Both the position numbers and the translations under genes were made by a program. DNA of 64,000 bases from Saccharopolyspora erythraea (GTDB lineage Bacteria > Actinomycetota > Actinomycetes > Mycobacteriales > Pseudonocardiaceae), in contig NZ_CP054839.1 of NCBI RefSeq assembly GCF_018141105.1, forward strand, positions 3,286,001 to 3,350,000, written 5' to 3'. The notes below the pieces were generated by a model that saw only the letters and a program-made list of their open reading frames with translations, ran no database searches and had not been told where the DNA came from. Numbering within the stretch: the stretch's first letter is position 1; each line of letters begins with the position of its first letter. This document shows, one piece after another, positions 52,544 through 61,145 of the stretch.

Positions 52544-53945
52544 AGGCGGGGGAGCAGGCCACGGGTGCGAGTACCGGGGCAGGTTGCGTCCGCTCGTAGG
52601 CGTGTCCGACGCGCAGGAGCACGGTCTCGGAGCGAGGGCGTCCGAGCAGTTGCATGCCGATCGGCATGTGCGCCGAGTCGTGGCCCACCGGTACGGACAG
52701 CGAGGGAATGCCGGTGATGTTGGCGGGAGCGCTGAGCCGCACGTAGGCGTCGCTGACGGCCTCGGCTGTGCCGTCGAACCAGGTGAGGATCTCCTGGTCG
52801 GCCGGCACCGCGGTGGTCGGGACCGTCGGGGCGGCGATCACGTCGACCCCGTCGAGCAGGCGTGCCCATTCCCGCCGCATCAGTGTCCGGGCACGCTGGG
52901 CGCGCAGGTAGTCTCCGGCGCTCGTCAGCTCTCCGGCTTCCAGCAGTGCGCGGACGTCCGCGTTGTAGAGGTCCGGCACGGTCCGCAGGCTCCGCTCGTG
53001 GTAGGCGGTGGCCTCGGGGACCATCAGGCCCCACTGGGTGGCCTGGATGTAGCGGGTCATCGGGATCTTGACGTCGACGAGGCGGGCGCCGAGCTCGGCG
53101 AGCCGGTCGATGGCGGCGCGGACCGCGGCCTCCACCTCCGGATCGACGTGGTCGAAGTAGTAGTTGCGCGGCACCCCGACGCGCAGCCCGGTCAGGTCGC
53201 TGCCGCGGCTCGGCCGGTAGTCGGTGTCGGGGGTGTGCAGGGACGCGGGGTCCCGCGGATCGTGTCCGGCCAGGACGGACAGGACGAGGGAGGCGTCTTC
53301 GACGGTGCGGGTGATCGGGCCGACGTGGTCGAGCGACCAGGACAGCGACGTCACGCCGTGGCGGGGGACGAGGCCGTAGGTGGGCTTGAGGCCGACGACC
53401 CCGTTGAGCGAGGCGGGTACGCGGATCGAGCCGCCGGTGTCGGTACCGAGAGCGAAGACGGCGGCGCCCGCCGCGACGGCCACGGCCGATCCTCCGCTGG
53501 AGCCGCCGGCCACGCGCGCCTGGTCCCAGGCGTTGTTGGTCTGCGGTGTCGTGAGGCCGAACGCGAACTCGTGGGTGTGGGTCTTGCCGAGCAGGACCGC
53601 GCCGGCCGTCTTCAGCCGTGCGGCCACCGCGCTGTCGGAGTCGGCGCGGTGACCGGCGCGGACGTGGGAGCTGGCGGTGGTCGCCGTACCCGCCACGTCG
53701 ATGAGGTCCTTCAAGCCCATGGGGACACCGTGCAGCGGACTGCGGACCCGGCCGGCGAGGACCTCGCGTTCGGCGGCGCGGGCCGCGCGGCGCGCCTGCC
53801 CCGCCTCCACCGCCACGTAGGCATGCAGACGGGGTTCCACCTGGTCGATGCGGTCGAGGACCGCATCGACCAGCTCGACCGGGGACAAGCGGCGTTGCCG
53901 GATCGCGTCTGAGGCTTCGGCGAGGGTCAGGTCAGACAGCGGCAT
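52542..53945 (-). CDS. Amidase of the amidase-signature family
   Basis: The protein has 467 residues. The Ser-cisSer-Lys triad is visible: Lys in MGLKDLIDVAG, cis-Ser in AGGSSGGSAVAV and nucleophile Ser in GTDTGGSIRVPAS. There is no signal peptide. The family hydrolyses C-N bonds of diverse amides. The start ATG overlaps an AtzG-like gene by 14 bp; in AtzE/AtzG and related systems such a small partner binds the amidase. The substrate is unknown. Confidence 0.92.
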   Translation of the reverse strand: MPLSDLTLAEASDAIRQRRLSPVELVDAVLDRIDQVEPRLHAYVAVEAGQARRAARAAEREVLAGRVRSPLHGVPMGLKDLIDVAGTATTASSHVRAGHRADSDSAVAARLKTAGAVLLGKTHTHEFAFGLTTPQTNNAWDQARVAGGSSGGSAVAVAAGAAVFALGTDTGGSIRVPASLNGVVGLKPTYGLVPRHGVTSLSWSLDHVGPITRTVEDASLVLSVLAGHDPRDPASLHTPDTDYRPSRGSDLTGLRVGVPRNYYFDHVDPEVEAAVRAAIDRLAELGARLVDVKIPMTRYIQATQWGLMVPEATAYHERSLRTVPDLYNADVRALLEAGELTSAGDYLRAQRARTLMRREWARLLDGVDVIAAPTVPTTAVPADQEILTWFDGTAEAVSDAYVRLSAPANITGIPSLSVPVGHDSAHMPIGMQLLGRPRSETVLLRVGHAYERTQPAPVLAPVACSPA

Positions 53946-54171
53946 CGGAGTCCGCCTTTCGCGTGATCTCGTCCTCGGTGTTCTCCTCCTGCGCGCGGTA
54001 GGCGGAGGCGGGCGGGGTGTCACCGAAGTCCAGTTCCCGCAGGACGGACACGACGGAGTGGATGTGGTTGGCGGTGGCCGCCACGCCGGCGTGGCGGCCA
54101 CCGTCGAGCGGCAGATCCGCGCGGGCGGTCAGGCGGGCCGCCTCCGCGGGTGTGAGTTCGGCAGCGGGCAT
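53932..54171 (-). CDS. Small AtzG-like (DUF4089) amidase partner
   Basis: The protein has 79 residues. The helical core LPLDGGRHAGVAATANHIHS and VVSVLRELDFGDTPPASAYR matches the AtzG-like/DUF4089 pattern of small proteins encoded next to amidases. It is upstream of and overlaps the amidase gene, as expected for a GatC-like partner. It probably stabilises or assembles with the amidase. Confidence 0.8.
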   Translation of the reverse strand: MPAAELTPAEAARLTARADLPLDGGRHAGVAATANHIHSVVSVLRELDFGDTPPASAYRAQEENTEDEITRKADSDAAV

Positions 54172-54241
54172 GGTCGTCCCTTCGTGGCAGGGCTGGACGC
54201 GGGCGGACCTGATCGGCCGTGGCGCCGCGGGACGGCACCCT

Positions 54242-54260
54242 AAAGCTAATCGTTTGCTTT
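54242..54260. promoter_or_regulatory. Operator copy 2 (AAAGC-N9-GCTTT) upstream of the AtzG-amidase operon
   Basis: Arms AAAGC (54242-54246) and GCTTT (54256-54260) have a 9-bp spacer, and flanking T and A extend the symmetry to 21 bp. It lies 71 bp before the AtzG-like start. Confidence 0.75.
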
Positions 54261-54287
54261 AGTTGAGCCTAGGGGATACGGTGCCTT

Positions 54288-54306
54288 AAAGCAAACACGT
54301 AGCTTT
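54288..54306. promoter_or_regulatory. Operator copy 3 (AAAGC-N9-GCTTT) upstream of the MBL gene
   Basis: Arms AAAGC (54288-54292) and GCTTT (54302-54306) have a 9-bp spacer, 73 bp before the MBL start and 46 bp from copy 2. The two sites would control the divergent promoters together. Confidence 0.75.
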
Positions 54307-54378
54307 TATGGAAGGTGTCTCATGCCCTGCGCCTCCTCTGCGGCGGGCGGCGACGCTCACCAAAGGAAACCAACGACC

Positions 54379-55299
54379 ATGAGTACTGCCCCGAACACTG
54401 CTGCCGACGCCTCTGCCTCCACCCCGCCCTCCTGGACGGTCGGCGAGGTCACCGTCCATCGCATCGACGAGGTGCTCCTGCCTCCCGCGACCGGTCCCTG
54501 GCTGCTGCCCGACGCCACCACGGACCTGGTGGACCGCGAGGAGTGGCTGCGCCCTGACTTCGCGGGCCCGGACGGCATCGTGCGCCTGCACAGCCACAGC
54601 TTCGCCTTCGAGATCGACGGGGTGAGAGTCGTGGTCGACACCGGCATCGGCAACGGCAAGACGCGGGCGAACCCGGCCTGGCACGACCTCGGCACCAGCT
54701 ACCTGCACAACCTGGGCGCGGCGGGGTTCTCCCCGGAGACCGTCGACCTGGTCCTGCTCAGCCACCTGCACACCGACCACGTCGGGTGGAACACGCGCCA
54801 GGTGGACGGGGCATGGGTGCCCACCTTCCGCCACGCCCGGCACCTCACCTCCCGCACCGAGCGAGAGTTCTGGGCCGGCTACGACATGGAGGAGTCGCGC
54901 CGGCACATGTTCGACGACTCCGTGGTCCCGGTGGAGGAGGCAGGTCTGCTCGACCTCGTCGACATCCCCGCCGAAGGCATCGAGATCGCCTCGGGACTGC
55001 GACTGCTGCCCACGCCGGGGCACACACCCGGCCACCTCGCCGTCCACCTGACCAGCAAGGGCGAGACCGCGCTGATCACCGGCGACTGCATCCACCACCC
55101 CGTCCAGTTCGCCCACCCCGGCATCGGCTCATGCGTCGACATCGACCCCGTGCAGTCCCAGGCCACCCGACGCCGGATGCTGGCCTCGCTCGCCGACACC
55201 GACACCCTCGTCTTGGGCACGCACTTCCCGCCGCCCACCGCCGGTCGCGTGGTCTCGCACGGGGACGGATACCGAATGTCCCCTGTTTCCTCCGCCTGA
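54379..55299 (+). CDS. MBL-fold metallo-hydrolase
   Basis: The protein has 306 residues from the ATG at 54379 with AAAGGAAAC upstream. The dinuclear metal site is HLHTDHVGW near residue 137, TPGHTPGHLAV, ITGDCIHH and the C-terminal GTHFPPP. It belongs to the group of lactonase/sulfatase-like MBL proteins. It is divergent from the AtzG-amidase operon and shares its TetR operators, so the two enzymes probably act on the same amide or lactone compound. Quorum-quenching-type lactone hydrolysis is possible but not shown. Confidence 0.92.
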   Translation: MSTAPNTAADASASTPPSWTVGEVTVHRIDEVLLPPATGPWLLPDATTDLVDREEWLRPDFAGPDGIVRLHSHSFAFEIDGVRVVVDTGIGNGKTRANPAWHDLGTSYLHNLGAAGFSPETVDLVLLSHLHTDHVGWNTRQVDGAWVPTFRHARHLTSRTEREFWAGYDMEESRRHMFDDSVVPVEEAGLLDLVDIPAEGIEIASGLRLLPTPGHTPGHLAVHLTSKGETALITGDCIHHPVQFAHPGIGSCVDIDPVQSQATRRRMLASLADTDTLVLGTHFPPPTAGRVVSHGDGYRMSPVSSA

Positions 55300-55493
55300 C
55301 AGCCTCCGTGTCAACGGTGATGTCCGAGGTGTACTCGGAGATGGGCAGTGCGTTCGCCCGCACTTGGGAGGAGATCACGATCTGGTCGCCGGCGTGGTCA
55401 AGCATCGGCCGTTGGTCCCCCGCGCCGGGCAGAGCGAGCGCGCCACGTTGTTCGGCGTCTGGGACGATGTGGGATGGGAGGGACCAATTGGGT

Positions 55494-56201
55494 GTGCGGT
55501 TTGAGGAAATCGACTGGCGGGAAACGCCGATCGGCGTGATCAGTCTGCGACGACGTCGTGATCCGTTGCTCGACGTGGATGTTTACGAGGTCAAGCTCGA
55601 CGACGAGTACCTGATGTCGAGCCTGTTCACGGTCGCCGAGGTCGAACTCGCTCGGCTGGGGCTGGCGGAGCTGGCGGGTACCGGTTTCGACGTCGTGGTC
55701 GGTGGCCTCGGGCTCGGCTATTCCGCGCGATCCGTACTCGAGGACTCGCGGGTGCGTTCACTGGTCGTCGTCGAGGGCCTGGGGGAGGTGATCGAGTGGC
55801 ACCAGCGCGAGCTGTTGCCGCTGTCGGCTTCGCTGGCGAGAGATCCGCGAAATCGATTCGTGCACGGTGATTTCTTCGCCATGGCCGGATCGGTTGGCGG
55901 GTTCGACCCGGTGGAACCCGGTCGGCGGTTCCACGCGATCCTCGTCGACATCGACCACTCACCGCGGCACGTGCTGGATCCGAGCCACGCCGGTTTCTAC
56001 ACGACCGAGGGGCTGCGGCGGCTCGGCGCGCACCTGCACCCGGGTGGGGTGTTCGCGCTCTGGTCCGACGATCCTCCTGACGAAGAGTTCAACTCCGCAC
56101 TCGCGGAAGTCTTCGCCACCTCGCAGGCCCATGTCGTCACCTTCCCGAATCCTTACGGCGGCGGCGTGTCAGCCAACACCGTCTACATCGCGACAACCTG
56201 A
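55494..56201 (+). CDS. Spermidine-synthase-like methyltransferase-fold protein
   Basis: The protein has 235 residues from a GTG at 55494 behind GGGAGGGA; an ATG at 55467 is the alternative. The fold features are FDVVVGGLGLGYSARSVLED (motif I), VVVEGLGEVIEWHQRELLP (motif II), RNRFVHGDFFAMAG and HAILVDIDHSPRHVL. Spermidine-synthase-like proteins without the aminopropyl-transfer context are common in actinomycetes. The activity is unknown. The 190 bp before it contain no recognisable gene. Confidence 0.8.
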   Translation: MRFEEIDWRETPIGVISLRRRRDPLLDVDVYEVKLDDEYLMSSLFTVAEVELARLGLAELAGTGFDVVVGGLGLGYSARSVLEDSRVRSLVVVEGLGEVIEWHQRELLPLSASLARDPRNRFVHGDFFAMAGSVGGFDPVEPGRRFHAILVDIDHSPRHVLDPSHAGFYTTEGLRRLGAHLHPGGVFALWSDDPPDEEFNSALAEVFATSQAHVVTFPNPYGGGVSANTVYIATT

Positions 56202-56263
56202 CTTCTTCGGAACCGGCGTTCCTGGGCGCGAATATGTGTGGCTCGGACGCGGTGCCGCCTAAA

Positions 56264-56735
56264 GGCTGTCTCGTAACCCGGTGATCTTGGTGGGAAAGGT
56301 CGTCGGTGATCATGGTGGGCGTGCAGGTGATCTCGGCGGCGCGGTCGGAGTGGATTTCCCCGTTCACGGGCTTGGAGCCCAGGCAGTTCCGGAAGCTGGT
56401 CACGGTGGTGGCCCGACGGGGTGGGGAGACGATCGCGGACGGTCGTCCTGGTCGGCAGTGGCGGCTGCGGCTGGAGGATCGCGTGTTGCTGGTGGCGGTG
56501 TACTGGCGGACGAACCTGACGATGCGCCAGATCGGCCCGTTGTTCGGAGTCTCGCACTCGGCCGCGCACCGTGTGGTCGACACTCTGGGCCCGTTGCTGG
56601 CGTTGGCCCCGGTGCGCAAGCGCCGGGTCGACTCGGTGGCCATCGTCGACGGGACCCTGGTACCCACACGGGACCGCCGCCTGGCCGCACCGTCGAAGAA
56701 CTACCGCTACTCGACGAACCTGCAGGTCGCCATCG
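56264..56735 (+). mobile_element. 5' remnant of an IS5-family insertion sequence
   Basis: A terminal-repeat-like GGCTGTCTCGTAAC begins at 56264, followed by the first half of an IS5/IS427-type transposase. The element stops abruptly near 56735, where the neighbouring beta-helix gene begins, and no right end is seen. It is therefore inactive. Confidence 0.7.
56312..56735 (+). pseudogene. Truncated IS5-family transposase
   Basis: About 140 residues remain. The helix-turn-helix part is LEPRQFRKLVTVVARRGGET and MRQIGPLFGVSHSAAHRVVD; the start of the DDE domain is DSVAIVDGTLVPTRDR with APSKNYRYSTNLQVAI. The frame then runs into unrelated sequence (RRSPARAWVAAV) that is antisense to the beta-helix gene. 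The second and third catalytic acids are missing. Confidence 0.8.
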
Positions 56736-58458
56736 CTCGCAGAAGCCCGGCACGGGCCTGGGTCGCCGCTGTCGCCGCGTCCAGCTCGGTCTCGTCGGCG
56801 AGGGTCGTGTTGCTCTCGTAGGTGACGCCCTCGGGTACGGCGTCGCTGCCGACCGGGTCGGCGTCCCAGAAGTTGTTGCGGTACACCACATTCTCCAGCG
56901 GCGGGCTGACTTGGAGAACGGCCGTGCTGTCGGCTCGGGCGACCACGTTGTCCTCCACCGTGACCCATGCGGCCCCGTAGTCGGTGTACAGGCCGAAGTT
57001 GTAGGGAGTGCGGGTGTCCTTGATGACGTTGCCCGCGACCACCGCTCCGTTGTCCGGGGAGTCTCCTTGCGGGCCGGAAACGTAGATGCCGCCGCCGTCG
57101 GCCAGAGTCATCATGCTGTCGGTGATGAGGTTGCGCAGGATGCGGGCGCCCTTTCCGGGACCTACGACGATGCCGCAGTGGGGGAGGTCGGAGATCCGGT
57201 TGTGCGAGACGGTGCAGTTTTCCGTGTCCAGCAGGGCAATGCCGGGGGAGCCTGAGTAGTCCAGGCCGGCGTGCTGAACCAGGTTGTCCTCGATCAGTAC
57301 GTGGCGGCTGCCGGAGACCGAGATGGCGGAGGCGGCGAGGTTGTCGAAGTCGCAGCTGTGCACGGTGGTCCCGGCGCTGTCGGTCGCGCTGAGTCCGGTG
57401 GCTCCGATTCGGGTGAAGCGGCAGCACTCGAATCGCATTCCGGTCGTGGCATCGAGCCGCACGCAGGCCGGGATCGTCTCGGCCTCGGTCGGCACGGTCA
57501 CCCATGCCTCTCCCTCGACCACCACCACCTTCTCGACGCCGCCCCCGTCGTAGTAGCCGTTGCCGTGGTAGTGCAGGAAGCCGCGTTCTCCGCTGGGCCT
57601 GAGCCAGGTGGCGTCGGCGAAGACCAAGCCGAGGAAGGAGACGTCGCGAGTGCCGGTCGCGTTCAGCAGCACCTCCAGCACGGGTGCGACCACCCGGGTG
57701 CGCAGCGGATGCTCGCCGGGGCGGGGCCGGTAGTGCAGGACGTGCCTGCCGGGGCGGGAGCGGTCCAGGACGAACGTGCCGGGCTCGGTGAGGAAGGCCG
57801 GATCGTTCTCCACCCGGGTCGGTAGGCATGGGCCCGACATCAGCTCGCCGTCCCAGGCGGAGTTGTAGAGGTCGTTGGCCCAGGAGAAGGCGGGTTGCGC
57901 CATGGTGATCGCGGTGGAGTCACCGTCGCGGACGACGGACGCGACGCCGCAGCGCGCCTCCGTCCACGGGTAGACGCCCCGGTAGACGAACTCGACTCCG
58001 GTCGGGGCCTGCCAGGAGAGCGGGGCCGTGGTGTCGGTGACGTAGCCCGTCGGGGTCCTTTTCGCCTCGCCGGGGAGGTCGTCGAGGCCGGCGCGCTCAG
58101 CCCGGCGACCGTCGACGTGCAGCTGGCGGGTGTCGAGGTCGCCGACCTCGGCGAGCCACACCCCGTCACGCTCCCGCCAGCCGGTGATCTCCCGGCCGCC
58201 GCTGACCACGGCCTGCTCCTGCTGGTCGGTACCGTACCCGAACGCCTGGTAGACGGTCCGGTGACCGTCGCGGCCCGAGTCGTCCTCGTCGAGTGCGAAG
58301 GTCTCGGTGAGCACGTGGATGCCCTCCCGGAGGTGCACGACCACCCCTCCGGCCTCGGCGCGGGCCGCATGCCGTGCGCGGCCCAGCGTGGCGAACGGGC
58401 GCTCCAGAGTGCCTGGAGCGGAATCGTCCCCGGTCGGGGAGACGAAGAACTCAGCCAT
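56707..58458 (-). CDS. Right-handed parallel beta-helix (pectate-lyase-like) protein, 3' end altered by the IS remnant
   Basis: The protein has about 583 residues from the ATG at 58458, placed 8 bp after GGAGG; an ATG at 58473 is an alternative. The N-terminal FFVSPTGDDSAPGTLERPFA is the usual start of this family. Beta-helix repeats include CRFTRIGATGLSATDSAG, IEDNLVQHAGLDYSGSPGI, CTVSHNRISDLPHCGIVV and VVAGNVIKDTRTPYNFGLYT. No signal peptide is seen. The last ~8 codons and the stop come from the transposase sequence, so the native C terminus is lost, by how much is unclear. It is divergent from a TetR gene. Confidence 0.8.
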   Translation of the reverse strand: MAEFFVSPTGDDSAPGTLERPFATLGRARHAARAEAGGVVVHLREGIHVLTETFALDEDDSGRDGHRTVYQAFGYGTDQQEQAVVSGGREITGWRERDGVWLAEVGDLDTRQLHVDGRRAERAGLDDLPGEAKRTPTGYVTDTTAPLSWQAPTGVEFVYRGVYPWTEARCGVASVVRDGDSTAITMAQPAFSWANDLYNSAWDGELMSGPCLPTRVENDPAFLTEPGTFVLDRSRPGRHVLHYRPRPGEHPLRTRVVAPVLEVLLNATGTRDVSFLGLVFADATWLRPSGERGFLHYHGNGYYDGGGVEKVVVVEGEAWVTVPTEAETIPACVRLDATTGMRFECCRFTRIGATGLSATDSAGTTVHSCDFDNLAASAISVSGSRHVLIEDNLVQHAGLDYSGSPGIALLDTENCTVSHNRISDLPHCGIVVGPGKGARILRNLITDSMMTLADGGGIYVSGPQGDSPDNGAVVAGNVIKDTRTPYNFGLYTDYGAAWVTVEDNVVARADSTAVLQVSPPLENVVYRNNFWDADPVGSDAVPEGVTYESNTTLADETELDAATAATQARAGLLRAMATCRFVE

Positions 58459-58473
58459 GATCACAGCCTCCAT

Positions 58474-58504
58474 GCTTATGGCATAAACTTCTTGTAATAT
58501 AAGC
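58474..58504. promoter_or_regulatory. Inverted repeat between the beta-helix and TetR genes
   Basis: Arms GCTTAT (58474-58479) and ATAAGC (58499-58504) lie in the 59-bp divergent spacer, which is markedly AT-rich. The adjacent TetR protein is the probable ligand. Confidence 0.5.
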
Positions 58505-58517
58505 GCGGAGGTGGCTG

Positions 58518-59354
58518 ATGGCGCAAGGCAGTCCGAGGGATCCCGATCTCGTGGTCGAGCTGCTGTGGCGGGACGGGGGCGCCAAGCGGGTCCTGAGTCT
58601 CGACCGGATCGTGCACGCCGCCGTCGAGGTGGCCGATGAGGAAGGCCTGTCCGGGCTGTCCATGCGCAAGGTCGCCGAGCGGCTGGGTTTCACCGGCATG
58701 TCGCTGTACCGGCACATCCCGGGCCGCGACGCGCTGGTGGAGCTGATGTGCGACGCGGTGCTGGGTGACCCGCCGGAGGATCCGGTGGGCGGCGGCTGGC
58801 GCAGCCGGCTGGAGGGGTGGGTGCGGAAAGGTTGGGAACTGCGCAAACGGCACCCTTGGTTGGCGGAGGTGCGCGGCACCCGTCAGTTGCCGGGGCCCAA
58901 TGGGACGGCCCACTACGAGTATGTGCTGGGCATCCTGGCTGGGACCGGTCTCGCGCCGGCCGAGGTGGTCGCGTCGGTCAACCTGGTGGGTCGCATCGTC
59001 GACGCCGAGGCGGCGGTCCTGGTGGAGGCCGCGCGGGCCGAGCGCAGCAGCGGGGTGGGGCACGAGGAGTGGTGGGCTGCCCGCGACTCGCTGTACGCGC
59101 GGCTCGACCGCTACCCGACCCTGACCGCGCTGTGGGAGGCGGGCGGTTTCGACGAGCCGGAGGACCCCTTCGAGTTCGGCTTGGCTCGGGTGCTCGACGG
59201 CATCGAGCTCCTGGTTCGAAAGCGTGATGAAATGCGTGATGAAATGTGTCAGGAATGCGGTGAGCCGGTGGAGCGGCAGTCCACCGGCCGCACCCGCGCA
59301 TACTGCTCGCGGGCCTGCCAACAGAGGGCCTATCGGAAGCGGAAGTCCGGCTGA
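58518..59354 (+). CDS. TetR-family regulator with C-terminal zinc-ribbon-like tail
   Basis: The protein has 278 residues. The helix-turn-helix is at about 28-75 (LDRIVHAAVEVADEEGLSGLS, KVAERLGFTGMSLYRHIPGR), followed by a TetR_C-type domain to about residue 235. The final 40 residues hold CQECGEPVERQ and AYCSRACQQRAYRKRKSG: four cysteines in a CxxC-x16-CxxxC pattern and a basic end, as found in short zinc-binding modules. This addition is unusual for a TetR. It is divergent from the beta-helix gene and probably controls it. Confidence 0.88.
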   Translation: MAQGSPRDPDLVVELLWRDGGAKRVLSLDRIVHAAVEVADEEGLSGLSMRKVAERLGFTGMSLYRHIPGRDALVELMCDAVLGDPPEDPVGGGWRSRLEGWVRKGWELRKRHPWLAEVRGTRQLPGPNGTAHYEYVLGILAGTGLAPAEVVASVNLVGRIVDAEAAVLVEAARAERSSGVGHEEWWAARDSLYARLDRYPTLTALWEAGGFDEPEDPFEFGLARVLDGIELLVRKRDEMRDEMCQECGEPVERQSTGRTRAYCSRACQQRAYRKRKSG

Positions 59355-59365
59355 GCCTGCGATAC

Positions 59366-59761
59366 CGCTCCCACCGCCCTGACGTCCTCGACCTCTATGC
59401 CGAACGATGAGCTCCGTTCCTGGACCGCGATGAGTTCGCAGCTGTGGATGGCCCGTTCAAGCCGCAAGCCGAGCAGGTTCGCGCGATCGGCCACGCGGCG
59501 CTGGCCGGGAAGCGAGCAATGCTGCTGCTGACGACCGGAGGGCCCAATGAGTCGTTCCGACCTGGTGGGGCTTTCGGATCGCTGAGCGACTTCCTGTTCC
59601 ACATCCACCGCGGCATGCTCGAGTTCGTCGGCTTCCGGTCCTGGACCCCGTGGTCACCTATGGGGCCGGCCCGCATGACCGACGAGGAAAGGGCAGCGGC
59701 GCTGGACGCGGTGGGGGAGTCCGTCGCGCTCATCGCGGCGGATTCGAAGCTTGCCGTTTGA
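59366..59761 (+). pseudogene. Remnant of an NAD(P)H quinone oxidoreductase (flavodoxin-2 fold)
   Basis: The + strand frame carries HRPDVLDLYAER, a TGA, then APFLDRDEFAAVDGPFKPQA, and the C-terminal part RAMLLLTTGGPNESFRPGGA with FHIHRGMLEFVGFRSWTPW. The N-terminal FMN-binding strand is absent. Between EQVRAIG and HAALAGKRAM the central segment with the WWFGMPAILKGW-type motif of this family is deleted. It thus has a premature stop plus an internal deletion. Confidence 0.65.
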
Positions 59762-59870
59762 CCCGAAGCCGACGACGGTCACACGTGCCCCGGTCAGCAG
59801 CCAGGTGTGGTTGACGGTGCGAGGAACGGCTTGCCCACCAGGGAAGACGGCTGAAGGCTACCCGTGCGGT

Positions 59871-61145
59871 TCAGTCGAGCTCGCGCCCGCGCGTCTCGGG
59901 CAACGTCGTCACGATCACGGCCGAGATGAGCAGTAGTGCCGCGATGTAGCCGGTGAACCACGTGGCTCCGAACGACTGCCCGACCCAGGTCTGCAGGTAC
60001 GGTGCCGTGCCGCCGAACGTCGCGACGGCCACGGCGTAGGGGATGCCGACTCCCACGGTGCGGATGTGGGTCGGGAACATCTCGCAGTACACCGCGGGGG
60101 CGATGGCCGCGCTCGCGGCGATCAGCACCATCGCGACCGACATCGCCACGAACAGACGCACCGCGCTGCTGCCGATCATGCCGTCCAGCGGGAAGATGGC
60201 CAAGGCCATCCCGCCGGCGCTGATGAGCATCACCGGTTTGCGCCCGATCCGGTCGGCCAGCGCGCCCCACAGCGGGAGGACCGCGATGAACACGACGTTG
60301 GCCAGCAGCCCGGCCCACAGCGCGCCGGTCGGGTCGACGCCCCGCGCGCTGATCGCGTACTGCGGCGCGGAGACCGCCCAGGCGTAGTAGCTGACCGTCA
60401 GTCCGACCGTCATGCCGATCACCTGCAGCGCCTGGCGGCGGTGCCGCACGATCGCGGCCCACATCGGTTCCCGGGCGGTGCGCGCGGTGCGGAACACCTC
60501 CGTCTCGCTCATCCGCCGCCGCATCACCAGCGCGTAGAGACCGAGAATCCCGCCGAGCACGAAGGGGAGCCGCCATCCCCAGCTGTTCATCTGCTGCGTG
60601 CTCAGCACCATCGTGAGCACCGCGCCGACCCCGGTTCCCGCGATCGTTCCCAGCGTTCCGGAGAAGTACATGAGGCTGGCCCACATGCCGCGGCGGCGAG
60701 CCGGGGCCATCTCCGAGATGTAGGTCTGCGCCGACGGCATCTCGCCACCGTGGGCCAGGCCCTGCACCAGGCGCGCGGTCAGCAGGATCAGCGACGCCCC
60801 GGCGCCGACGACGGCGTAGGTGGGTGACAACCCGATCGCCAGGCTGCCCACCGCGGCACCGCCCACCGACAGCGTCATCGCCATCCGCCGCCCCTGGCGG
60901 TCGGCGATCAGCCCGAACAGCCAGGCGCCGACCGGCCGGGCCAGGAACCCGACCGCGAACACGGCCAGGGTCGACAGGATGGCCGAGAACGGGTCGGCGG
61001 CGTTGAAGAACTGCTGCGCGAAGAACGGGGCGAACACCGCGTAGATGCCCCAGTCGTACCACTCGAGGGCGTTGCCGACGCCGGTGCCGAGCAGGGTTCG
61101 GGACCTGCTCGCGGGCTTGGCGACGACGATGGTGCTCTCAGTCAT
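59871..61145 (-). CDS. MFS metabolite:H+ symporter
   Basis: The protein has 424 residues and twelve membrane segments. MHS-family features are GVGNALEWYDWGIYAVFAP in TM1, GLIADRQGRRMAMTLS and RLVQGLAHGGEMPSAQTYIS. The start overlaps the M20 hydrolase stop by 8 bp (ATGACTGA), so the two are co-translated. It probably imports the substrate of that hydrolase. Confidence 0.92.
   Translation of the reverse strand: MTESTIVVAKPASRSRTLLGTGVGNALEWYDWGIYAVFAPFFAQQFFNAADPFSAILSTLAVFAVGFLARPVGAWLFGLIADRQGRRMAMTLSVGGAAVGSLAIGLSPTYAVVGAGASLILLTARLVQGLAHGGEMPSAQTYISEMAPARRRGMWASLMYFSGTLGTIAGTGVGAVLTMVLSTQQMNSWGWRLPFVLGGILGLYALVMRRRMSETEVFRTARTAREPMWAAIVRHRRQALQVIGMTVGLTVSYYAWAVSAPQYAISARGVDPTGALWAGLLANVVFIAVLPLWGALADRIGRKPVMLISAGGMALAIFPLDGMIGSSAVRLFVAMSVAMVLIAASAAIAPAVYCEMFPTHIRTVGVGIPYAVAVATFGGTAPYLQTWVGQSFGATWFTGYIAALLLISAVIVTTLPETRGRELD

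Noticed and set aside
55076-55405. - strand frame overlapping the MBL 3' end (DHAGDQIVISSQVRANALPI segment)
   Set aside because: Short, with a suggestive stretch but mostly antisense to the MBL gene; no start, ribosome site or family recognised.
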